Made by a program: the position numbers and the translations under genes
Origin: Thiohalocapsa sp963704155
GTDB taxonomy: Bacteria; Pseudomonadota; Gammaproteobacteria; Chromatiales; Chromatiaceae
Direction: 5' to 3'
Length of the DNA stretch: 64,000 nt
NCBI GenBank assembly: GCA_963704155.1
Contig: CAVPHF010000039.1
Location: 124,001 to 188,000 of the forward strand
Shown here: positions 1-9,120 of the stretch, piece by piece
How positions within the stretch are numbered: the stretch's first letter is position 1
Layout of the letters: every line of letters starts with the position of its first letter
Notes under the pieces: model-generated
The model's input: only the letters and a program-made list of their open reading frames with translations
What the model was told of the DNA's origin: nothing
Databases searched by the model: none

Positions 1-281
1 AACTGGTCGTCACGACGCTCGGCGCCGCCGGGTCACTCGCGCTGGGTGCCGACGGCACGGTCTGCCGCGTCGCGCCCCAAGGGTCAGTCCAAGTCGTGGA
101 CGCGGTGGGTGCCGGAGACGGCTTCGCGTCAGTGCTGATACTGGGTCTGCTGCACGACTGGCCGCTGCAACAAACCCTGGAGCGGGCGCAGGCGTTTGCC
201 TCGGCCATCGTTGGTCAGCGCGGCGCGACGGTCAGGGATCCAGAATTCTACGCCAGCTTCGCGCGTAGCTGGCAGTTATGA
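1..281 (+). CDS. PfkB-family carbohydrate kinase, C-terminal fragment
   Basis: The frame is open from the window edge (codons start at base 3) to the stop at 281, giving the last 92 residues. The motif DAVGAGDGF near residue 32 is the second PfkB signature, with the catalytic Asp and the GAGD anion hole used for ATP-dependent phosphorylation of a sugar hydroxyl. The tail that follows (AQAFASAIVGQRGA) is the usual C-terminal helix of fructokinase-like members. The substrate cannot be read from this fragment. It is probably a fructokinase or another ribokinase-family sugar kinase; the N-terminal sugar-binding lid lies outside the window. Confidence 0.85.
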   Translation, partial: LVVTTLGAAGSLALGADGTVCRVAPQGSVQVVDAVGAGDGFASVLILGLLHDWPLQQTLERAQAFASAIVGQRGATVRDPEFYASFARSWQL

Positions 282-456
282 GCAGCGGATGTGATTGACC
301 GCCACCGGTCGGGCGCGGCTCCCGGCCGTCGCGACATTGCCAAGCGAGAAATGCGCTAAGGCGCATCCAGCACTGGATCAGATCATCGGTATCGGTGTCA
401 CGGAGCGCATTATTCGGCAATGGAGCGAGATTCAATCCTCGACCGGGATCCGCACA

Positions 457-1044
457 TTATCCCCCGGGGGTGACCCGACTACCCCGCAACAGCGCGTCGG
501 TACGATACAAGCCGATCAAGGTCTTGGCATCGGTAATGGTCCCGTCGCCGCACCAGGTGAGGGCATCGCTTAACGGCGTCCAGTGCACCTCGATGACCTC
601 ATCCGCCTCGTGACCGAGGTCCACCTCACTCAGACCGCGTGCCAGGTAGAGATGGATGACCTCAGCAAACACGCCGGGAGAACTATGCAGGAGGCCCAGT
701 GAATCCCACCTCGCGGCCATCAAACCGGCCTCCTCTGCCAATTCCCGCTCGGCGGTTGCTGTCGGCACCTCTCCCTCATCTATCTTGCCGGCCGGCAGCT
801 CCCACAACCAACCGCCCGCCACGTACCGATACTGCCGCAACAGACAAACACGCTGACGATCGTCGATGGCGACGGCCGCGGCTCCGCCTGGATGCCGGAT
901 GACCTCAAGCTCGACATCACGCCCCGTGGGCAGCCGAACGCGCTCCAGCCCTACATCCACCACCTTCCCCTTGAATACGACCCGGCGGCGCGAGTCGGAG
1001 CCGCTGGTGCCCTCCTCGTTTAAGATGATCATTGCATCAGGCAC
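457..1044 (-). CDS. Nudix hydrolase, ADP-ribose pyrophosphatase-like
   Basis: The protein has 195 residues and a complete Nudix box, G-x5-E-x7-REL-x-EE-x-G-L, starting at GKIDEGE near residue 87. The preceding WLWELPAGK segment is typical of ADP-ribose/GDP-mannose pyrophosphatases of the NudF/NudK type, which hydrolyse nucleoside diphosphate sugars at a divalent-metal site in the cytosol. The start is uncertain: a GTG at 1044 gives MPDAMIILNE, and an ATG lies four codons later at 1032. Neither has a strong ribosome binding site. It runs opposite to the sugar kinase upstream and is a single gene. The fold is certain; the exact substrate is inferred. Confidence 0.88.
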   Translation of the reverse strand: MPDAMIILNEEGTSGSDSRRRVVFKGKVVDVGLERVRLPTGRDVELEVIRHPGGAAAVAIDDRQRVCLLRQYRYVAGGWLWELPAGKIDEGEVPTATAERELAEEAGLMAARWDSLGLLHSSPGVFAEVIHLYLARGLSEVDLGHEADEVIEVHWTPLSDALTWCGDGTITDAKTLIGLYRTDALLRGSRVTPGG

Positions 1045-1170
1045 GGCCCGTTGCGCGCTTCATAGTGACAATGATAGCAGTCGTCGTCGACGGCTTCAGG
1101 AACCCTGACCCAGTGCAATCGCCTAACCCCAAGCGTGCGCGCGGAAAACCGATGCGATTCGACAAAGCGA

Positions 1171-1971
1171 CTACCAGCCGGCGGCCTCGGGGAGCGGTCT
1201 CAGATGCTCCGCGGGCGTGGTCACATCGGTCGGCGTACGGGCATTCAGCGCAAAGCGTTCGCCGCGATGAGCGATGCGCAGACCGGCCTGCTCGATCGTT
1301 TCGCCAGCGCTCTGCGACTCGTAGTGATAGAGCACCATACGCCGCCACTGTTCGTCCTTGTACTCGGCACGAATGTCGTCGATGCCGGTGTGGGATGGAT
1401 TCGCCCGGGTGCAGCAGTCATGAAAAATCCACTCGCCGCGACAGGCATAGCGGTTCAGCACCTCGGGGATCGGGCGCGTGTCCCCGCTGTAGAGAAACAC
1501 CCCTTGCAGGGCCAGTCCGAAGGCACTGAGATGCTCATGGTGACGGACAGGAAAGACTGTGAAGCTCAGGTCGCGGTACCAAAAGGCTTCCGACACCGGA
1601 ATCAGTTGAAACACGTCCCAGAAGTTGCTGCCACCCTCGGCAAGCAGATTCGGATAATCGGCGAGCCGGCGCTGCAAGACCGGGATCAGCGGCACTGGAA
1701 CGAACAACTTCACCGGTGCGTGCGGGACACTGGCCGTCGCCAGCCGGTAATACAGACCTTCCAAACCGCCAATGTGGTCCAAGTGGGCGTGCGTAATGAA
1801 CAGCGCCCTAGGCAACTCGCCGTAGTGCCCCAGATAACCCTCGAGCGTGGCCGGACCGCAGTCGACCAGCAGCCAGGGCGCATGAGCGTGTTCGAGCACC
1901 ACGGCCGAGGAGCCGAGGGCGAGCGCATGAGAATTGCCGACTCCGAGAAAACGCAAACCGAGTTCTGACAT
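1171..1971 (-). CDS. MBL-fold metallo-hydrolase
   Basis: The motif THAHLDH near residue 61 is the HxHxDH zinc-binding signature of the metallo-beta-lactamase fold. Later His and Asp ligands are plausible in FPVRHHEH and LYSGDTR. The roughly 266-residue length and LGVGNSHALALGSSAVVLE at the start resemble RNase Z/phosphodiesterase-like stand-alone hydrolases with no attached RNA-binding domain. The start at 1971 (MSELGLRFLG) was chosen because the conserved fold begins there; an ATG nine codons upstream at 1998 is also in frame, and no clear ribosome binding site decides between them. The substrate is unknown. It is divergent from phoB. Confidence 0.82.
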   Translation of the reverse strand: MSELGLRFLGVGNSHALALGSSAVVLEHAHAPWLLVDCGPATLEGYLGHYGELPRALFITHAHLDHIGGLEGLYYRLATASVPHAPVKLFVPVPLIPVLQRRLADYPNLLAEGGSNFWDVFQLIPVSEAFWYRDLSFTVFPVRHHEHLSAFGLALQGVFLYSGDTRPIPEVLNRYACRGEWIFHDCCTRANPSHTGIDDIRAEYKDEQWRRMVLYHYESQSAGETIEQAGLRIAHRGERFALNARTPTDVTTPAEHLRPLPEAAGW

Positions 1972-2287
1972 ATGATTCGTAATGCGGAGAAACCGCATGC
2001 TGTGCGCGCCGCGAATCGGCCGCGCTCGCTACGGACATAGGGTCGAGACGGCCGGATTTCCCGCGACACTCGGCCGGGTGGAGGCCTACGGGAGCGGACG
2101 GCGGTCACAGCGGACGCGCATGACGTCAAGGTTTTGTTGGCGCCGCCTGCCGTCGAGAGAAGCGGGCGTCCAGGTTGGGGTCCGGGTTGCGCCGAGGTCC
2201 GACCAAGCGCCAACCAAGGTAATCGATCCGTAACGGCTCGCAAATAGAATGCCGCGTCTGATACCGAAGGCTTAGGATGACAAGGCT

Positions 2288-2968
2288 ATGACGACTGTAC
2301 TCATCGTCGACGACGAACCCGACATCCGCGAGGTCATCCGCTTTGCGCTGGAAGAGGCTGGCTTCAGCACGCTCGAGGCCGGTCACGCCGACGAGGCACG
2401 CAGGCTGCTTCCCGAGCAGCCGGACCTGGTCCTGCTCGACTGGATGTTGCCAGGCCGTTCCGGTCTCGAGTTGGCCGCCCAATTGAAGCAGAGTTCCAAG
2501 ACACGGATGATGCCGATCATCATGATCAGCGCCCGTGGCGAGGAAGAGGACCGCGTCAAGGGTCTCGACACCGGTGCGGACGACTACATCAGCAAGCCCT
2601 TCTCGCCACGCGAGATGGTTGCCCGGGTGAATGCGGTACTGCGCCGGAGCAAGCCGGATGAGGTCACCGACGAAATCGACATCGGCGGACTCACCATCGA
2701 CAACGTCAGCCATCGCGTTTGCGCCGACGGCATTGTCATCGACATCGCGCCCACCGAATACCGGCTACTGCACTTCTTCATGACCCACACGGACCGTGCC
2801 TTCAGCCGCTCTCAGCTGCTCGACCAGGTCTGGGGGAACCACGTCTACGTCGAAGAGCGCACGGTCGACGTGCATATCCGCCGCCTGCGTAAGGCACTGG
2901 AGCAGACTGGCCATGAGCATCTGCTGCAGACCGTACGGGGCGTCGGCTACCGATTCTCGGACAAATGA
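2288..2968 (+). CDS. phoB: Phosphate regulon response regulator PhoB
   Basis: This is a 226-residue OmpR/PhoB-family regulator. The receiver domain is at about residues 1-120, with acidic pocket DDE at 8-10, phosphoacceptor D51 in LLDWMLPG, and KPFSPRE around the conserved Lys. A winged-helix DNA-binding domain follows from about 130 to 226 (LTIDNVSHRV ... VRGVGYRFS). Together with the PhoR kinase 75 bases downstream it should control phosphate-starvation genes. The assignment to PhoB rather than another OmpR paralogue rests on this pairing and overall similarity. No pstSCAB or phoU genes are in the window, so the pho operon is split here. Confidence 0.93.
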   Translation: MTTVLIVDDEPDIREVIRFALEEAGFSTLEAGHADEARRLLPEQPDLVLLDWMLPGRSGLELAAQLKQSSKTRMMPIIMISARGEEEDRVKGLDTGADDYISKPFSPREMVARVNAVLRRSKPDEVTDEIDIGGLTIDNVSHRVCADGIVIDIAPTEYRLLHFFMTHTDRAFSRSQLLDQVWGNHVYVEERTVDVHIRRLRKALEQTGHEHLLQTVRGVGYRFSDK

Positions 2969-3043
2969 CCGCCAGGTCGATTCATCCTCACTACCGCTGT
3001 CCTGCCAAAGCGTCATTGCACGGACTTGCGGCGCGAGTTTCCC

Positions 3044-4417
3044 ATGCGCGCCATTCTTTATGAGGTCAATCTTGTGGTCGCTGTCGGCGCCGCGGCGGCG
3101 GCGCTGACGCTGCTTGGCGTCGCCGTGGAGCGCGCAATACTGCTTGCGCTAACGCCCTACGTCATTCGCCATATGTTTCGGCTCGGCCATCTGGCCCGCT
3201 TGATCAGACGCCATCACCGTCTGGTGCCGCCCTTCCCGCGTGGCCTTTGGGGCGATATCTATCGAACGGTCGCGCAGTATCAGCAACGCGGACGTAAGGG
3301 ACGCAAACGGCAGGTCAGGTTCCAGCGGCGTTTTCGCGAAGCAGCCAATTCGGTGCCCGACGCGCTGGTCGTGCTGGACAAGACCAAGCACATCGAGTGG
3401 GCGAACCCAGCCGCCACGGCATTGATGGACGTGCAGTGGCCGCGCGACGACAGCAAACGGCTCACGGATCTATTCGAACGGCCTGGGCTGGGGGAGTACA
3501 TCGACGCCGGTGAATACAGCCGTCCGCTGGAGGTCGCACCGAAGCACAACCAGTCAATCATGCTGTCGCTCCGGGTGGCGCCGTTCGGCGAGCGCAAGAA
3601 ACAACGCCTGCTGGTCGGCCGAGACATCACCAAGGTGTTCCACCTCAATATGATCCGGCGCGACTTCGTCGCCAACGCCTCACACGAGCTGCGCACGCCG
3701 CTGACCGTCATCGCCGGGTTCCTGGAGAACCTGGCCGATTCGCCAGCAACTCCGGAAAGCCACCGCAGGCCGCTGGAGCTGATGCAGAATCAGGCCCGGC
3801 GCATGCGTTCCATTATCGAGGACCTGCTCACGCTGTCGAGACTAGAGATGGAGGACCACAGCACGCACGTCGCCCTGGTCGATATACCGCGGGAGACGGA
3901 GATGATCGTCGCCGATGCGCGCATCCTGAGCGGCGATGAACATGAAATCGAACTGCAGATGGACGAGGATCTTCTCCTGCTCGGCGACGACAACGAACTG
4001 CGCAGCGCGCTGTCGAATCTCGTCTTTAATGCCATCAAGCATACGCCGGCGGGCACGCGTGTGCGCATCAGCTGGCGGGACGATGAACGCGGACCCCTGT
4101 TCTCGGTGAAGGACAACGGACCGGGCATCGGCGCGGAACATATCCCGCGGCTGACCGAACGTTTCTACCGTGTCGACAGGGCCCGCTCGCGCGCCTCTGG
4201 CGGGACTGGGCTCGGTCTTGCAATCGTCAAGCACTCGTTGAATCGGCATGACGCTCGGCTGATCGTCGCCAGTACGCCAGGCCAGGGGGCCACCTTCACC
4301 TGCCGCTTCTCGCCGCAGAGCCGGTTGCGTCGTCAGAATGTGCTTGCCGCACCGACCTTGGAGGAAGGCCAAGACCCGGAGAGAAAAGCGCCGACGGTTT
4401 ACGAGGGCAGTAGATGA
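3044..4417 (+). CDS. phoR: Phosphate regulon sensor histidine kinase PhoR
   Basis: The protein has 457 residues. Two hydrophobic helices at about 6-45 form the short PhoR-type membrane anchor with no real periplasmic domain. A PAS domain follows (ANSVPDALVVLDKTKHIEWA), then HisKA with phosphorylated H214 in NASHELRTPL and a HATPase domain with N box NLVFNAIKHT and G boxes VKDNGPGIG and GGTGLGLAIVKH. This matches PhoR, which senses phosphate through the Pst transporter and PhoU rather than by a periplasmic ligand. The ATG at 3044 is preferred over an in-frame TTG at 3026. It is co-directional with phoB and probably co-transcribed. Confidence 0.92.
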   Translation: MRAILYEVNLVVAVGAAAAALTLLGVAVERAILLALTPYVIRHMFRLGHLARLIRRHHRLVPPFPRGLWGDIYRTVAQYQQRGRKGRKRQVRFQRRFREAANSVPDALVVLDKTKHIEWANPAATALMDVQWPRDDSKRLTDLFERPGLGEYIDAGEYSRPLEVAPKHNQSIMLSLRVAPFGERKKQRLLVGRDITKVFHLNMIRRDFVANASHELRTPLTVIAGFLENLADSPATPESHRRPLELMQNQARRMRSIIEDLLTLSRLEMEDHSTHVALVDIPRETEMIVADARILSGDEHEIELQMDEDLLLLGDDNELRSALSNLVFNAIKHTPAGTRVRISWRDDERGPLFSVKDNGPGIGAEHIPRLTERFYRVDRARSRASGGTGLGLAIVKHSLNRHDARLIVASTPGQGATFTCRFSPQSRLRRQNVLAAPTLEEGQDPERKAPTVYEGSR

Positions 4418-4420
4418 AGG

Positions 4421-4452
4421 CGCCCGAATGACGCCATCGATGGCGCCGGGCG
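4421..4452. terminator. Possible bidirectional hairpin between phoR and the BolA gene
   Basis: CGCCCG (4421-4426) pairs with CGGGCG (4447-4452), and inside it GCCATCGATGGC (4433-4444) is a perfect 12-base palindrome. It sits between two convergent genes. No T tract follows on either strand, so the terminator function is an inference from location. Confidence 0.4.
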
Positions 4453-4480
4453 ACCTGACGACGGTGCCTGGCCCTTAGCC

Positions 4481-4717
4481 TCAGCCAGACTGTTTCTGGG
4501 CGGGTGTCAGTGTCTTGATCGACAGCGCATGCAGCTCCCCGCTGGCGATCTGCGCCTTGACGGTATCCATGACCAGGCGCTGCTTCTTGATCGGGGTCAG
4601 CCCCTCGAAGTCGTCGCTGATGACGACGGCCTCGAAGTGACTGCCATCCCCGCTCACCTGCACCTCGGCGCCGGGTAGACCGTTGCGGATTAATTGTGCA
4701 ACTGCTTCTGTCTCCAT
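4481..4717 (-). CDS. ibaG: BolA-family protein, IbaG type
   Basis: A 78-residue protein with the BolA/IbaG class-II KH-like fold: the core VQVSGDGSHFEAVVISDDFEG is followed by IKKQRLVMDTVKAQI and SGELHALSIKTLTP. IbaG-type proteins work with monothiol glutaredoxins in iron-sulfur cluster handling and acid resistance. The conserved His in LHALSIKT is present. The short length and the N-terminal METEAVAQLI favour IbaG (YrbA) over BolA, but the Mla genes that usually neighbour ibaG are absent here, so the symbol is moderately supported. Confidence 0.85.
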   Translation of the reverse strand: METEAVAQLIRNGLPGAEVQVSGDGSHFEAVVISDDFEGLTPIKKQRLVMDTVKAQIASGELHALSIKTLTPAQKQSG

Positions 4718-4910
4718 TGAATACTGTACTCAGTTTTCTGTCCTAAGGTGACTATTCACCGGGCGGACGCTTGTTCGTCGATGCCGCAAATGTTGGGCTT
4801 GTGCGAGCACGCGGCAAGTGACCGGGAGGGCTGCCGGCCTGCACCAGCGGTCGCGTGTACCCGAGGCGATGCTGATCGATTGGCGCTCCTGCCCGAAGAT
4901 CCGCGGCTTG

Positions 4911-6428
4911 CTAGCCGTCGTCCGTTTCTCGCCAGCCTGCCAGGATATCCATACAGAGGGCATTCATGGCACGCGCCCGAGCGGCGCTGGCGGCCTCCGT
5001 GTAGGCACGCAGTTCGGGCGCATTGCCGGACGGGCGCAGATGGGCAATATCGCCGTTGTGAAAAACGATGCGCAGGCCGTCGGTGCGATCAAGCGACGCG
5101 ACCGGCCCGAAGTCAGCCGAAAACATGGCCTCCACCGCCCGCCGATCGGCCGCATCGTCGCCGCTGTCGAGTTCGGCCAGCCGGCGTGCGCTGAGTTCGG
5201 TGGGAAAGGCCTTAATGCGGTCGCTATGAGTGAAGCGCAGCGGCAGATCGGCGGCCAGCCGCGACACGCGCTTGCCCCCTGCTTTGGCCGCGGCGAGTAT
5301 GGCGACGGCGACGATGACGGCATCGCGCGTCGGCAATGCCGGCAGCCGTTTGCCGCCTTGAACGATGTCCGAGTCGGTCAGGAAACCGCCATTGGCCTCA
5401 TAGCCGACGACCGGCGCGACGCCGCGCGCGCTCAGCGCCTGCATGCCGGCAATCACAAAGGGTGAGCCGATGCGAGTGCGCTGCACCTGGGCAAACCATC
5501 CGCTGCGCTCGACAACGGTGTTCGAACTCACCGGCGTGACCACCGCGGCGGCGTCCAGTACGCGGGCCACGAGGACGCCTGCAATATCGCCGCGCAGCCA
5601 AACGCCATCCTCGTCGGCCACCAGCGGCCGATCACCGTCGCCGTCGGCCGAAACCAGCGCGTCGAAATGTCCATCCGCGGCCCAGTCACGGGCCAGGGCG
5701 ATGTCATCCGGACGGATCGCCTCGGTGTCCACCGGAATGAAGGTCTCGGAGAACCCAAGCCGCTCTACATCCGCGCCCAGCCCGCTCAGCACGGCGTAAA
5801 GGGCCTCGCGAGCGACGCTGGAATGCTCATAGAGCCCGATGCGCATCCCGCTTAAGGCATTGCGCGGAAAGAAGTCCAGATAGCGCGCGACATAGGCGTC
5901 ATAGGCAGCGCGCTCCTCGACGGGCAGCGCGGCCTCGGGCGTTAAATCACCAGTGCGCACATCGGAAAATGCGCCGGACTCATCGAACAGATGCTCCGAC
6001 AAGGGCACATCCTCAGCACGGATGCCGACCTCGTCTGCCTTCAGGATCTCACCGCTCGGAAGGTGAAATTTGATGCCGTTGCGATCGTCGGGGATGTGGC
6101 TACCGGTGATCATCATCGACGGCATCGCGTTCGCGATGCCATAGGCAGCCAGCGCCGGCGTCGGCACGCGACCGAAGTTCCTCGATATGCAGCCACTTGC
6201 CGTCACCGCCCTGGCGCAGGCCGCCATGATGCGGCCGCTGCTCGGACGAAAGTCGCCGGCGATGCCGACGCTATCGCCGGGGCGAAGCCCACCGCGAGAG
6301 AGCAGATACTGCAGGAACCCCAGCGCATAGGCGTAGCAGACCCGGTCGGTCATATCGGCCACGCGTCCACGCGCGCCGCTAGTGCCGAAGGTCACACCAC
6401 TGTCAGACATCAGGTCGCCGATGCGCAT
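4911..6428 (-). CDS. Phosphohexomutase (phosphomannomutase/phosphoglucomutase family)
   Basis: A 505-residue alpha-D-phosphohexomutase that would interconvert hexose 1- and 6-phosphates for nucleotide-sugar supply. Visible landmarks are FGTSGARG near the N terminus, the phosphoserine loop ITGSHIPDDRNGIKF, the metal-binding loop SADGDGDRP, the sugar-binding loop GYEANGGF, and the phosphate-binding RPSGNAPELR. The phosphoserine loop reads TGSHIP instead of the commoner TASHNP; this occurs in a subgroup of the family and keeps the Ser. The start at 6428 is supported by GAGGTGACT directly before ATG. In this genome it could feed the exopolysaccharide locus at the far end, but the two are not linked. 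Confidence 0.9.
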   Translation of the reverse strand: MRIGDLMSDSGVTFGTSGARGRVADMTDRVCYAYALGFLQYLLSRGGLRPGDSVGIAGDFRPSSGRIMAACARAVTASGCISRNFGRVPTPALAAYGIANAMPSMMITGSHIPDDRNGIKFHLPSGEILKADEVGIRAEDVPLSEHLFDESGAFSDVRTGDLTPEAALPVEERAAYDAYVARYLDFFPRNALSGMRIGLYEHSSVAREALYAVLSGLGADVERLGFSETFIPVDTEAIRPDDIALARDWAADGHFDALVSADGDGDRPLVADEDGVWLRGDIAGVLVARVLDAAAVVTPVSSNTVVERSGWFAQVQRTRIGSPFVIAGMQALSARGVAPVVGYEANGGFLTDSDIVQGGKRLPALPTRDAVIVAVAILAAAKAGGKRVSRLAADLPLRFTHSDRIKAFPTELSARRLAELDSGDDAADRRAVEAMFSADFGPVASLDRTDGLRIVFHNGDIAHLRPSGNAPELRAYTEAASAARARAMNALCMDILAGWRETDDG

Positions 6429-6847
6429 AGTCACCTCATCTAAGGCAGCAAAATAGCCATACGGGGGCTGCAGGGCCGGCCAGCTTCTTTGAATGCGCAG
6501 TGCAGCGCCCAATCGAAGCAAAACGCGGTCGTTCCGTCACGCTAGTCTAGCAAGTTGCGACCGTGCGGCTCCGACAGAGCTCAGAACAAGCCACCGCACG
6601 AACCCCGCCAAGCGTGCCGAAAATCATTGTTTTCGCGTCCTACCTTCACTTGTGGATGCACTGACGGCTCTAAGCTGGTGGGCGAAGCCGAAAACGAAGA
6701 GAATACAGCCATGCGCATGATGCACAGCACGCGCGTTTCGCTGCCCTCGGGTCTGCCCAGGCGAGACCGCCAAGCGCCGCCAAAGGCCGGCCAAGGCATT
6801 CCCCCCAGCACCTTGGAGCGCGCCGGACGCGAAGGCGGAACAAGCCT
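6429..6847. other. 419-base intergenic region between divergent genes
   Basis: It lies between the phosphohexomutase and the receiver/kinase gene, which read away from each other, so it must hold both promoters. Short open frames on both strands lack ribosome binding sites and family features and are not called. No clear -35/-10 pair, RNA gene or repeat was recognised. Confidence 0.5.
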
Positions 6848-8533
6848 ATGGACGACAACCAGGCCGTAGAACGCGCGACAGCGTCTATCCTACTGGTAGA
6901 CGACATTCCAGCCAATCTCCGTGTACTCTATGAGAGCCTGAACGGGCGCGACTACCGCCTGTTCATCGCCAATGGGGGCGCACAGGCGCTGGAGGTGGCG
7001 CAGCGCGCGCGGCCCGACCTGGTGCTGCTCGACATCATGATGCCGGACATGGACGGCTTCGAGGTCTGCCGCAGGCTGAAGCAGGACCCGGCAACCGCCG
7101 GCATGGCAGTGATTTTCCTGTCCGCGCTCGACGATACCGCCGACAAGGTGCGCGGCCTGGAACTCGGCGCCGTCGACTATGTGACAAAGCCGTTCCAACC
7201 GGACGAGGTCGCCGCCCGTGTCGCCATCCATTGCCGCATGTTGCGGCTGGAACGCGAACTTGGCCACCGCAACCGGCAGCTGGAGCTGGTTCGAGATCGT
7301 ATTCTGAGTTCGATGATCGAGGGCGTCGTCGGACTGGACGCGGACGGCCGCGTCAGCTTCGTCAACCCGGCCGGCCTGCGCATCCTCGGTATCGACGCCG
7401 CGGAGCTGCTCGGGCGCGACGCCAACGAGTGGCAGCCGAGTCTCCTGCGCGAGGCGGTGCGGCGGGTACTGCGCTCGCGCACGGAGGTGAGCATCGACGA
7501 CCTGAGCCTGCCGCGTCCAAACGCAGAGGCGCTGCCGGTAGAGCTGCGGATTGCGCCGATCGCAGAGAGCCAACGCATCGAGGGCGCCGTCTTGGTGCTG
7601 CGCGACCTCAGCGAACGCCGCCGTGCGGAAGCCAAACTGAGCCGGACGAGCGACGAACTGCGCCAATCGCACCGCGAACTGAAACAGGCGCAGATGCAAT
7701 TGATACAGGCAGCCAAACTGGAATCGGTCGGCTATCTGGCCGCGGGCGTGGCCCACGAGGTCAAGAACCCGCTCGCCATCGTTCAGCTTGGCATGGACTA
7801 CCTGCAACAGACGCTGACATTGGACCCGACATCGGCGGCGGTGCTGGCCGACATCCAAGCGGCCGTTGCACGCGCCGACACCGTCGTGCGCGGCCTGCTG
7901 GACTTCTCGCGCGAACGCGAGCTGGACCTTCGCCAGAACGCCGTCAACCGCATCCTCAACAACAGCCTTAATCTGGTTCGGCACGAGCTTGGCCAACGCA
8001 GCATCATGCTGCACAAGCAGCTCGGGTGCGACATCCCCGAGCGGCCGTTCGATGCCGACAAACTACAGCAGGTATTTCTCAACCTGTTCATGAACGCCAT
8101 CCACGCGATGAAGCACGACGGCACCCTGTACATCAGCAGCTGTTTCGCCAGGGTGGACGCTGCCAACCTTGGTCCGCAGGCGTTGGAAGCCGGGTTCTTG
8201 GGCGGGGACGAGCTAATCCAGATCATCGTCGAGGACACTGGCCCGGGTATCGAGCCACAGCATCTCGGGCGCCTGTTCGACCCCTACTTCACCACCAAGC
8301 GCCAGGGTGAGGGGACGGGACTAGGATTGTCCGTCAGTCGCAACATCGTTACCCTACATCAGGGCAGCATCGATCTCGATAACCGTCCCCAGGGCGGCGC
8401 TCGGGCGACTCTGCTGTTCCGGGCGGACGGCGTCGCCTCCGTGAGCGCGTTACCCGGAGCGAACCCTGCCACAACAGACCAACAACGGGAAGAACACGGC
8501 AGTGACGACAAAGAAGATTCTGTTGGTGGATGA
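6848..8533 (+). CDS. Response regulator-PAS-histidine kinase
   Basis: A soluble 561-residue sensor kinase with no membrane segment. The order is: receiver domain (about 12-130, phosphoacceptor D62 in LLDIMMPDMDG, KPF at the conserved Lys), linker helix, PAS domain (about 155-255), coiled coil (LRQSHRELKQAQMQLIQAAK), HisKA with H303 in GVAHEVKNPL, and HATPase with EDTGPGI and GTGLGLSVSR. An N-terminal receiver feeding a kinase fits a phosphorelay or a kinase controlled by another kinase. The ribosome binding site AAGGCGGAA precedes the ATG. Its stop overlaps the next receiver gene by 32 bases, so the two are translated together and are likely partners. The signal is unknown. Confidence 0.88.
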   Translation: MDDNQAVERATASILLVDDIPANLRVLYESLNGRDYRLFIANGGAQALEVAQRARPDLVLLDIMMPDMDGFEVCRRLKQDPATAGMAVIFLSALDDTADKVRGLELGAVDYVTKPFQPDEVAARVAIHCRMLRLERELGHRNRQLELVRDRILSSMIEGVVGLDADGRVSFVNPAGLRILGIDAAELLGRDANEWQPSLLREAVRRVLRSRTEVSIDDLSLPRPNAEALPVELRIAPIAESQRIEGAVLVLRDLSERRRAEAKLSRTSDELRQSHRELKQAQMQLIQAAKLESVGYLAAGVAHEVKNPLAIVQLGMDYLQQTLTLDPTSAAVLADIQAAVARADTVVRGLLDFSRERELDLRQNAVNRILNNSLNLVRHELGQRSIMLHKQLGCDIPERPFDADKLQQVFLNLFMNAIHAMKHDGTLYISSCFARVDAANLGPQALEAGFLGGDELIQIIVEDTGPGIEPQHLGRLFDPYFTTKRQGEGTGLGLSVSRNIVTLHQGSIDLDNRPQGGARATLLFRADGVASVSALPGANPATTDQQREEHGSDDKEDSVGG

Positions 8534-8879
8534 TGAGCCGGCACTGACACGAATGATGCGCCTAAACCTGGAACAGACGGGGCGTTTCGAGGTGCGGGAG
8601 GAGAATCGCGGTGACCGCGCAGTTCGGGCGGCGCGTGATTTCCAACCGGACTTGATCTTGCTGGACGTGATGATGCCCGACATGGGCGGTGACGAAGTGG
8701 CCGCCGAGCTAAAAGACGACCCGGAGCTGGCCAAGATCAGGTACGTCTTTCTGACAGCGATCGTCACCAAACGCGAGACCGGCACCGGTGCCACCGACAT
8801 CTCCGGGGAGACCTTTCTGGCGAAACCGGTCAAGCGCGAGGAGCTGCTAGCCGTCGTCGATGAGTTGCTCGGAAACTGA
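8502..8879 (+). CDS. Single-domain response regulator
   Basis: 125 residues forming a bare receiver domain: acidic pocket DDE at 10-12, phosphoacceptor D55 in LLDVMMPDMGG, TAIVTKRET, and KPVKREE for the conserved Lys. There is no output domain, so it probably passes phosphate on or acts by protein contact, as in CheY/Spo0F-like proteins. The GTG start at 8502 has GGGAAG nine bases upstream and lies inside the end of the kinase gene. The 32-base overlap argues for translational coupling with the kinase. Confidence 0.85.
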   Translation: MTTKKILLVDDEPALTRMMRLNLEQTGRFEVREENRGDRAVRAARDFQPDLILLDVMMPDMGGDEVAAELKDDPELAKIRYVFLTAIVTKRETGTGATDISGETFLAKPVKREELLAVVDELLGN

Positions 8880-9120
8880 GCCGATCGCGCTCGCCGCGGG
8901 TCGCGCCGGCAATCAGACAGCCCGTCGATGCGCGAGCCATGATTTGCCGCGCCACGCTGACGGCTTCTGGCAGCTTCGGATTCTCCACATCCGCCAACCA
9001 TGTTATCGTCCAATGTGTCTTTAGGCGGATAGTCTGCCGGGAGATGATCCACAATTTAGTGACAAGGCACGCCCCTCACGCGTCCCGAACCAAAACCAAC
9101 ATAGATATTAGGAGCGACTC

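Noticed and set aside
6581..6811. 76-residue minus-strand frame in the 419-base gap
   Set aside because: No ribosome binding site, no hydrophobic or domain pattern, composition like antisense noise.
6890..8014. 374-residue open frame on the minus strand
   Set aside because: Antisense to the receiver/kinase gene, whose domains are complete in the other frame.
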